Part shown: piece by piece, positions 58,075-64,000 of the stretch
Layout: every line of letters begins with the position of its first letter
Position numbering within the stretch: position 1 is the stretch's first letter
DNA from: F23-B02 sp963625685
GTDB taxonomy: Bacteria; Bacillota; Clostridia; Oscillospirales; Oscillospiraceae
NCBI GenBank assembly: GCA_963625685.1
Contig: CAVFTR010000001.1
Span: forward strand, 1 to 64,000
Reading direction: 5' to 3'
DNA: 64,000 nucleotides
The notes under the pieces: model-generated
The model's database searches: none
The model's input: the letters and a program-made list of their open reading frames with translations, nothing else
Told to the model about the DNA's origin: nothing
Translations under genes and position numbers: made by a program

Positions 58075-60555
58075 ATGAACAAACGCATTATAAGCCTGCT
58101 TATGGCGGCCCTGATGCTCGTATCGCTCGTGCCTGCCGGCGCGATGGCGGCAGATCTCGGCGGCATAGGCGACATTTTAGGCGGCGGAGGCAGCGGCAGC
58201 ACGGTGACGCTAAGCTTCACAAGACAGCCGCAGGACGTCACTGTGAATATCGGCGCAACGGCCACCTTTACCGCCGAGGCGAAGGCCGAGGGCGGAGCGT
58301 CCATAGGCGGGCTGAGCCTCAGCAGTGTGAAATACATATGGGTCGACGCTGACAGGCTCGTTAACGACAGCGTCGTCTCCACGCTCCTGTCCGGCGCCGG
58401 CGGGAGCGGCCTCGGAAGCAGCAATACCCTGACTATAGAAAATGCCTCGGCCGACGATAACGGCAAGCAGTTCAAGTGCATAGCCTACAGCAGCAGCCTC
58501 AGCGGGAGCTCGGGCATAGCCTATGCCGTCAGCGACACGGCCAAGCTCACCGTCACCGGCGGAACGACGCCTGCGTCTCCGAGCGTGAGCCCCGCGCCGA
58601 GCGCGTCTCCGAGCATACCGGTCCCGAGCATCGACATACCCATCCCGAGCACAGACACCGGCACATGCACGCATAAAAACGCCGAGCATCACGAAAAGTC
58701 GGACGGCACCTGCGATCCGCATATAGAATACTGGTACTGCGCCGACTGCGGGAAATATTTTACCGACTCGGCATGCACGCAGCAGATATCCAGGGCAAAG
58801 CTCGATAACGGTCTTACGAAGGATAAGAACAACCACAGCGACCTCAAGAAGCTTACCGCGCGCGCCGCCACCTGCACGGAGGAGGGCAATGTGATGTGCT
58901 GGTACTGCTCCGGCTGCGACAAATACTTTTCCGACGCAAGAGCGGCAAACGAGATAAGCAGGAGCGACGCCGTGACCGACAAGACCGACCACGACTACTT
59001 CTGGGAGGCAAACTCCGACGGCCAGACGCATTATAAAAAATGCTTGGGCTGCGGAAAGACCGGCTCCACCGGCAAGCACTCCGGCGGTACCGCAAGCTGC
59101 ACGGCTCAGGCCGAGTGCGAGAAATGCGGAGCGGGCTACGGCGCGCTCGATAAGACAAATCATGTAAATTTCACGTATAAAAACGCTGTAAAGGCCAGCG
59201 GCACAACGCAGGGCTACACGGGCGACAAGTACTGCGCCGACTGCGGTGCCTTCATCGAAAAGGGCGAGTACTATTACGAGCAGTGCGCCGGCGGCTGCAA
59301 GGAGCTCAAGCTCGTCAAGGGCACGCCCCGGACCTGCACCGCCGACGGCACGATAGATTACTATCAGTGTACGAAATGCAAGAACAAATACAGAGACGCC
59401 AAGGGCACGATAGACCTGACAAACGAGGACCTCGTCGATAAGTGCACCGGCCACGATCTGCACCCCGGCACGAGCATTATAGGCAGCATCAACAGGAACA
59501 ACCTCAAGCAGACCGCGCTCAGCTTCGGCATGAGCCTTCCGGATATCGCGCAGATGATGAGAGACGGAAGCTTCAGCTTCGACAACATCATCGCCTCGAC
59601 CCATGTAAAGGATATAGACCATTGCAGCGACGATACCCATCACTGGCTCGGCTGCCAGCGCTGCGGAAAGACCCTCGAGGACCTGCGCGGCGAGCTTGAG
59701 GGGCTGGGGCTTACGGTGGATGAAAAGATATATGCCCTCAGCCGCAAGACCGCGCACAGCGGCGGCACGGCTACCTGCCAGAGCAAGGCGATCTGCGACG
59801 AATGCGGAGACGGCTACGGCAAGCTCGGCGAGCACAGATACAAGGCCGTCGTGACCGCGCCGACCTGCACCAAGGACGGCTATACGACCTATACCTGCGC
59901 CACCTGCAAGGACAGCTATAAGGATAATATAACCGTAAAGACCGGCCATATCATCGAATACGGCAGGTGCCAGAGCTGCAAGGGCAGGTTCCAGAATCCC
60001 TTCTACGACGTCGAGGGCACCGACTGGTACTACAGCCCCATCATGTGGGCGTATTACAGCTCGCCGCAGGTCACGACCGGCACGGGCGGCGCGTACTTCT
60101 CGCCCAAGGCCTCCTGCACACGCGCCCAGGTCGTCACCTTCCTCTGGCGCGCGGCCGGCAGGCCCGAGCCCGGCAGCGGCGGAAAGAGCTTTGCCGACGT
60201 GCCGAACAACGATCAGTACGCATATTGCTACAAGGCGGTCGTCTGGGCGGCGGAGAAGGGCATCACCACCGGCACCGGCGACGGCAGCGTCTTCTCGCCG
60301 AACAATACGGTGACCCGCGCGGAATTTGTGACCTTCCTCTGGCGCTATGCCGGCTCTCCGAGCCCCAAAAACCTCAGCAGCAGCTTCAGCGATATCGATT
60401 CGGGCCAGTACTACTACAAGGCGGTCGTCTGGGCGGCGGAGAACGGCGTCACCACCGGCACCGGCGCGTCAAGCTTTGCCCCCACCGCGTCATGCACACG
60501 GGCAGAGGTCGTGACGTTCCTGTTCCGCGCGTTCAGCAAGGGCGTCGTAAACTGA
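58075..60555 (+). CDS. SLH-anchored surface protein with Cys-rich repeats
   Basis: An 826-residue secreted protein. Signal peptide 1-24 (ends AMA-AD). About 40-165 is an Ig-like domain (LSFTRQPQDVTVNIGATATF). A Pro/Ser linker (about 168-195) leads to about ten CxxC-bearing units up to about 640 (CADCGKYFTD, CSGCDKYFSD, CLGCGK, CEKCGAGYG, CTKCKNKYRD, CDECGDGYG, CATCKDSYKD). Three SLH repeats from about 645 anchor it to the wall. The repeats look like metal or disulfide modules of a large adhesin-type protein. No enzyme motif is seen. AGGAGG precedes the ATG. Confidence 0.85.
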   Translation: MNKRIISLLMAALMLVSLVPAGAMAADLGGIGDILGGGGSGSTVTLSFTRQPQDVTVNIGATATFTAEAKAEGGASIGGLSLSSVKYIWVDADRLVNDSVVSTLLSGAGGSGLGSSNTLTIENASADDNGKQFKCIAYSSSLSGSSGIAYAVSDTAKLTVTGGTTPASPSVSPAPSASPSIPVPSIDIPIPSTDTGTCTHKNAEHHEKSDGTCDPHIEYWYCADCGKYFTDSACTQQISRAKLDNGLTKDKNNHSDLKKLTARAATCTEEGNVMCWYCSGCDKYFSDARAANEISRSDAVTDKTDHDYFWEANSDGQTHYKKCLGCGKTGSTGKHSGGTASCTAQAECEKCGAGYGALDKTNHVNFTYKNAVKASGTTQGYTGDKYCADCGAFIEKGEYYYEQCAGGCKELKLVKGTPRTCTADGTIDYYQCTKCKNKYRDAKGTIDLTNEDLVDKCTGHDLHPGTSIIGSINRNNLKQTALSFGMSLPDIAQMMRDGSFSFDNIIASTHVKDIDHCSDDTHHWLGCQRCGKTLEDLRGELEGLGLTVDEKIYALSRKTAHSGGTATCQSKAICDECGDGYGKLGEHRYKAVVTAPTCTKDGYTTYTCATCKDSYKDNITVKTGHIIEYGRCQSCKGRFQNPFYDVEGTDWYYSPIMWAYYSSPQVTTGTGGAYFSPKASCTRAQVVTFLWRAAGRPEPGSGGKSFADVPNNDQYAYCYKAVVWAAEKGITTGTGDGSVFSPNNTVTRAEFVTFLWRYAGSPSPKNLSSSFSDIDSGQYYYKAVVWAAENGVTTGTGASSFAPTASCTRAEVVTFLFRAFSKGVVN

Positions 60556-60635
60556 GGCAGAGGCAAAATAGCTGTTGAAATATGCGGCGAGGGATGATAT
60601 CATGATAATTGTATTTTGAACTAAGGAGCAGACCT

Positions 60636-61094
60636 ATGAGAAACGAATCAATGAATCTTTCCAAGAATGAAATGATGATGGTCATGCACGATCAGGAGCA
60701 GGAGATAGAAAAGCTCAAGGCTCAGGTCAAGGAGCTTCAGGCCAAGCTCGACGGATATGAGATAAAGGTAAGCGAGAGCGGAAGCCTTGCAGAGGCTGCC
60801 GCAAAGGTGAGCGGCCTGTTTGAAGCCGCGCAGCTCACGGCCGACAATTATCTTGCCAACATGAAAAGACGCGACGAGGAGGCGGAGGCCGTTTTCGCCG
60901 ATGTTCAGAAGCAGGCCGACCAGATAATCGCCGAGGCAGAGCAGGTCGCCAATAAGCGCCTTGCCGCCGCCGACGCCGAGATCGAGGAAAAGTGGGCCGT
61001 TATCGAGAGCAGACTTCTCGTCATGTACGAGTCTCACAAGGGCCTTCAGGAGCTTGTCGAGTCCGGCATCTTCACCGTTCCCGGCAAAAACTGA
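60636..61094 (+). CDS. Coiled-coil (DivIVA-like) protein
   Basis: A 152-residue, almost wholly helical protein. Residues about 20-45 and 50-130 form Leu/Ala/Glu-rich coiled coils (EQEIEKLKAQVKELQAKL, then ADVQKQADQIIAEAEQV). Similar proteins are often called DivIVA-like or stalk-like, but I cannot assign a function. ATG 60636 follows AAGGAG. It ends before the terminator at 61133. Confidence 0.7.
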   Translation: MRNESMNLSKNEMMMVMHDQEQEIEKLKAQVKELQAKLDGYEIKVSESGSLAEAAAKVSGLFEAAQLTADNYLANMKRRDEEAEAVFADVQKQADQIIAEAEQVANKRLAAADAEIEEKWAVIESRLLVMYESHKGLQELVESGIFTVPGKN

Positions 61095-61132
61095 GCACGC
61101 TCCCGAGCCCGCAAAGCACTGATAAACAAAGA

Positions 61133-61168
61133 AAATCCCGTAGTTTCAATGACTACGGGATTTGTTAT
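61133..61168. terminator. Bidirectional terminator
   Basis: AAATCCCGTAGT / ACTACGGGATTT around a 7-base loop lies between the coiled-coil gene and the convergent tRNA-Gly. It can end both transcripts. Confidence 0.85.
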
Positions 61169-61172
61169 ATAT

Positions 61173-61249
61173 TGGAGCGGATGACGGGAATCGAACCCGC
61201 GCAGCCAGCTTGGGAAGCTGGGGCCCTGCCATTAGACGACATCCGCATT
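61173..61249 (-). tRNA. tRNA-Gly (anticodon CCC), CCA encoded
   Basis: On the minus strand the acceptor GCGGATG/CATCCGC is perfect. The anticodon stem CCAGC/GCTGG holds loop TTCCCAA (anticodon CCC, reads GGG), and the T arm is GCGGG-TTCGATT-CCCGT. The D arm is TCGTC-TAATGGCA-type. CCA is encoded at 61173-61175. Confidence 0.94.
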
Positions 61250-61429
61250 TGTTCAGGCGAGGTATATTTTACACCAAAGCTTTTAAATATGCAAGAGCGA
61301 AGTTTGCGTTAAAGCACAGAGCGTTCAAAATATGCCGCCCGTGTTGACCTTAAACTCATGATATGGTAATATCTATATACATATAGTGTATATGCACTGT
61401 TCGGAGAATATTTTGACAGGAGGAGAATG

Positions 61430-63322
61430 ATGAAGAAAATGAAAAAGCTGCTCAGCCTGCTGCTTGCGGTGCTGCTGCTTTGCAGTCTGCTGCCGGTAGC
61501 GGCGTCGGCTGAGAACGCAAACCCGGAGGATGAGTATCCCTTCGTGTTCGTCCACGGACTCATGGGCTGGGGCGACAGGTCGATGCTCGACCCGATCGTG
61601 CCGTACTGGGGCATGACCACGGGCAATCTTATGAAGTACCTCACGAGCAAGGGCTACGAGAGCTACGCCGCCCAGGTCGGACCGCTCTCCGGCGCGTGGG
61701 ACAGGGCCTGCGAGCTCTACGCTCAGCTGACCGGCACGACGGTCGACTACGGTGCGGCGCACTCGGTCGAAAAGGGACATGAGCGCTACGGCATCACCTA
61801 CGAAACGCCGCTGTTCGAGGGCTGGAGCGCCGAGAAGAAGGTCAATCTCATAGGACACAGCTTCGGCGGCGCAACGACGCGCCTGTTCCTCGAGCTTCTG
61901 GCAAACGGCAGCGAGGAGGAGGTCGCGGCGGCGAAGGCGGCCGGCACGAAGGTATCGCCGCTGTTTGAAGGCGGCAAGGGCGACTGGGTGTATTCGCTCA
62001 CGGCGGTCGCCGCTCCGCATAACGGAACGACCTTTATCGAGACCTGCGATATCTCCACCAAGGTCGTAACCGATTTTATCTACAATTTCGGCGCGTCCCT
62101 CGGCTTTACCAAGCTCAAGGGCGTGTATGATCTCCAGCTTGAGCATTTCGGCATCTACCGTCAGGAGGACGAGACCGACCTTCAGTATCTCGTGCGCGTT
62201 CTCAACAGCAGCGACTTCATGAGCCATAACGACAACGCCATCTACGACCTGACCATCGACAACGCACTGAAGATAAACGACGGCATCGAGATGCAGAAGA
62301 ACGTCTATTACTTCTCCGTCTGCGGCGACGCGACCCACGAGAGCGCGGTGAGCGGCAATCAGGTCCCCGACTCGTCGGTGTTCATGCTCCTCAAGCCCTT
62401 TGCGGCGATGATGGGCAAGTATTATGACGAGACGACGGCGGGCGGCGTTTATATCGATAAGACCTGGCTTCCGAACGACGGCATGGTAAACGTCGTGTCC
62501 GGCCTCTATCCCGTAAACAGTCAGCTCAAATGCGTCAACGCCGACGGCAGCCAGGCCTTCGTCGTCTGCGACGGATACAATAAGCAGGACTATGCCAGCG
62601 GCATATGGAACGTGCTGCCCACGCAGCCGTACGACCATCTGAGCATCGTCGGCGGCATACTCTCAAACACCGTTTCCAACACAAGGCACCTGTATCTTGA
62701 GCTCATAAGCCGCGTGACGAGCACCTACGGCAAGGGCGGCAGCACGCCGGACACTCCAATAGACGAGGACACCCTGCCGTTTACGGATGTTGAGCGCGGC
62801 CGCTGGTCGTATGATTACATCCTCAACATGTACCAGCTCGGTATCGTAAACGGCTGCACGGACACCACCTTCGAGCCTGAGGGGAACGTGACCCGTGCGC
62901 AGTTCGTGAAAATGATAGCCTGCCTTGACGGCGTCGATACGAGCGCTTACGCGAAATGCCGCTTCACCGACGTCAGCGACAAGAGCTATGCCGCGCCCTA
63001 CATCGAGTGGGCCGCCGATAACGGCATCGTCAAGGGCGTGAGCGATACGAGCTTCCTGCCCGACGACAATATAACGCGCGAGCAGATGGCCGCGATAATC
63101 TGCCGTTATGCCGACTACGCCGGAATAAAGCTCTCCGAGGACGCTCCTGCGGTCACATTTGCAGACAGCGCGCAGATATCGGCCTACGCCGCTCCGAGCG
63201 TCGCCGCGCTCCAGCGCGCCGGCATAATCTGCGGCTCACAAAACGCCGACGGAAGCTACAGCTACTGTCCCACGGCCTACGCCACCCGCGAGCAGGCATG
63301 CAAGGTCCTCAGCCTCATATAA
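61430..63322 (+). CDS. SLH-anchored lipase-like alpha/beta hydrolase
   Basis: A 630-residue secreted protein. AGGAGG lies six bases before ATG 61430; an ATG at 61427 is too close. Residues 1-26 are a signal peptide (ends ASA-EN). About 32-425 resemble staphylococcal/Geobacillus-type lipases: FVHGLMGWGD near 38-47, nucleophile in GHSFGG near 142, Asp in PNDGMVNVVSG near 348 and His in YDHLS near 402. Three SLH repeats follow from about 450. It probably cleaves triacylglycerols or esters at the cell surface. Confidence 0.88.
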   Translation: MKKMKKLLSLLLAVLLLCSLLPVAASAENANPEDEYPFVFVHGLMGWGDRSMLDPIVPYWGMTTGNLMKYLTSKGYESYAAQVGPLSGAWDRACELYAQLTGTTVDYGAAHSVEKGHERYGITYETPLFEGWSAEKKVNLIGHSFGGATTRLFLELLANGSEEEVAAAKAAGTKVSPLFEGGKGDWVYSLTAVAAPHNGTTFIETCDISTKVVTDFIYNFGASLGFTKLKGVYDLQLEHFGIYRQEDETDLQYLVRVLNSSDFMSHNDNAIYDLTIDNALKINDGIEMQKNVYYFSVCGDATHESAVSGNQVPDSSVFMLLKPFAAMMGKYYDETTAGGVYIDKTWLPNDGMVNVVSGLYPVNSQLKCVNADGSQAFVVCDGYNKQDYASGIWNVLPTQPYDHLSIVGGILSNTVSNTRHLYLELISRVTSTYGKGGSTPDTPIDEDTLPFTDVERGRWSYDYILNMYQLGIVNGCTDTTFEPEGNVTRAQFVKMIACLDGVDTSAYAKCRFTDVSDKSYAAPYIEWAADNGIVKGVSDTSFLPDDNITREQMAAIICRYADYAGIKLSEDAPAVTFADSAQISAYAAPSVAALQRAGIICGSQNADGSYSYCPTAYATREQACKVLSLI

Positions 63323-63342
63323 GTGTTTTAATAAAGCGTTAA

Positions 63343-63368
63343 AAACCGTGGCTTGCCACGGTTTTTTT
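63343..63368 (+). terminator. Terminator of the lipase gene
   Basis: AAACCGTGGC/GCCACGGTTT with a short TT-centred loop and seven T lies about 20 bases after the lipase stop. Confidence 0.85.
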
Positions 63369-63430
63369 ATTGCAATGAGTTTATACGTTTAGTATAATAT
63401 ATCTAATATATACAGTTAGGCGGGGAAGAT

Positions 63431-64000
63431 ATGGCATACGTTGAATTTGAGAAGGTCAAAAAGACCTACCATATGGGCGAGGTGAGCATCGAGGCGCTCA
63501 AGGATGCGAGCTTTGAGATAGAAAAGGGCGAGATATGCGTCATCGTCGGCGCGTCTGGCGCGGGCAAGACCACACTCCTGAACATCCTCGGCGGGATGGA
63601 CAGCCTGAGCTCCGGCCGCGTCGTGCTCGACGGGGAGGAGATATCGTCCTATAACGCGATGCAGCTTACGACCTATCGCCGCTACGACGTGGGCTTTGTT
63701 TTTCAGTTTTATAACCTCGTGCAGAACCTCACCGCCATTGAAAACGTCGAGCTCGCCGCTCAGATATGCAAGGAGCCGATGGACGCGGCGGAGGTCATCG
63801 ACCTTGTCGGACTGCACGACAGGGCGCAGAACTTCCCCGCGCAGCTTTCAGGCGGCGAGCAGCAGCGCGTCGCGATAGCGCGCGCCCTGGCAAAGAACCC
63901 GAAGCTCCTGCTCTGCGACGAGCCGACGGGCGCGCTGGACTACAATACCGGCAAGGCGGTTTTGCAGCTTTTGCAGGATTGCAGCCGCAATAACGGCATG
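63431..64000 (+). CDS. ABC transporter ATP-binding protein (MacB/LolD type), cut by window edge
   Basis: The first 190 residues of an ATPase. P-loop GASGAGKT is near 39-46, Q-loop FVFQFYNLVQNL near 87-98, signature QLSGGEQQRVAIARAL near 139-154 and Walker B LLLCDEPTGALD near 159-170. GGGGAAG precedes ATG 63431. The frame is open at the right edge; a FtsX-type permease gene or domain should follow. Likely a lipoprotein- or peptide-type exporter. Confidence 0.92.
   Translation, partial: MAYVEFEKVKKTYHMGEVSIEALKDASFEIEKGEICVIVGASGAGKTTLLNILGGMDSLSSGRVVLDGEEISSYNAMQLTTYRRYDVGFVFQFYNLVQNLTAIENVELAAQICKEPMDAAEVIDLVGLHDRAQNFPAQLSGGEQQRVAIARALAKNPKLLLCDEPTGALDYNTGKAVLQLLQDCSRNNGM

Noticed and set aside
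1..64000. CRISPR arrays, rRNA genes, replication origin
   Set aside because: No regularly spaced direct repeats, no 16S/23S/5S-like sequence and no DnaA-box cluster with dnaA/dnaN were seen in the window.

Overview
The window looks like a chromosomal segment of a spore-forming anaerobic Clostridia bacterium, most likely an Oscillospiraceae-type gut organism. This rests on its fairly high GC (judged by eye), strong AGGAGG-type ribosome sites, SpoIIID, SLH-anchored surface proteins, ferredoxin-linked 2-oxoacid oxidation, CoA-transferases and 2-hydroxyacyl-CoA dehydratase-like proteins. No taxonomic marker such as 16S is present, so this is inference.

Layout. 1-1.8 kb: decayed end of an integrative element (AT-rich small gene, truncated replication-initiator-like HTH gene running into a relaxase C-terminal fragment, orphan terminators). 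1.8-5.4 kb: a TIR-transmembrane-leucine-rich-repeat protein, a DUF1836 regulator and a DegV protein. 5.4-14.3 kb: a LysR regulator divergent from a long operon (LarA-like protein, D-2-hydroxyacid dehydrogenase, four-subunit 2-oxoacid:ferredoxin oxidoreductase, CoA-transferase, AEC permease) that reads as a hydroxyacid/oxoacid fermentation route. 14.6-23.2 kb: a stand-alone acetyl-CoA-synthase-like protein, a YdjGHI-like SPFH/zinc-ribbon/TPM operon, S-adenosylhomocysteine hydrolase, MgtE and a second AEC permease. 23.4-30.3 kb: a complete F1Fo ATP synthase operon in which the delta gene is replaced by a single b'-deltaC-alpha fusion. 30.6-35.3 kb: a MacB-like ABC exporter, tRNA-Arg(CCT), and an N-formylglutamate-amidohydrolase-like gene behind a SAM-type riboswitch.

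35.6-40.8 kb is the most striking part: two WYL regulators, a non-coding interval that folds into tRNA-like/Y-RNA-like RNA, a DUF2828 von Willebrand protein with Ro60-like architecture, and the RNA ligase RtcB. This has the logic of the proteobacterial rsr-yrl-rtcBA RNA-repair operon, with WYL regulators in place of RtcR.

42-53.7 kb holds two paralogous 2-hydroxyacyl-CoA dehydratase-like gene pairs, each followed by a similar tiny membrane protein, flanking two tandem SLH-anchored 5'-nucleotidases whose SLH regions are almost identical. 53.9-64 kb: TetR, GNAT, DapF, a Cat2-type CoA-transferase, SpoIIID, a Cys-rich SLH protein, a coiled-coil protein, tRNA-Gly(CCC), an SLH-anchored lipase and the start of another ABC transporter.

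A dispersed repeat of about 180-215 bp occurs four times, always between convergent genes. In three of the four copies the whole intrinsic terminator hairpin is exactly duplicated on both sides, as if the element inserts into terminators.
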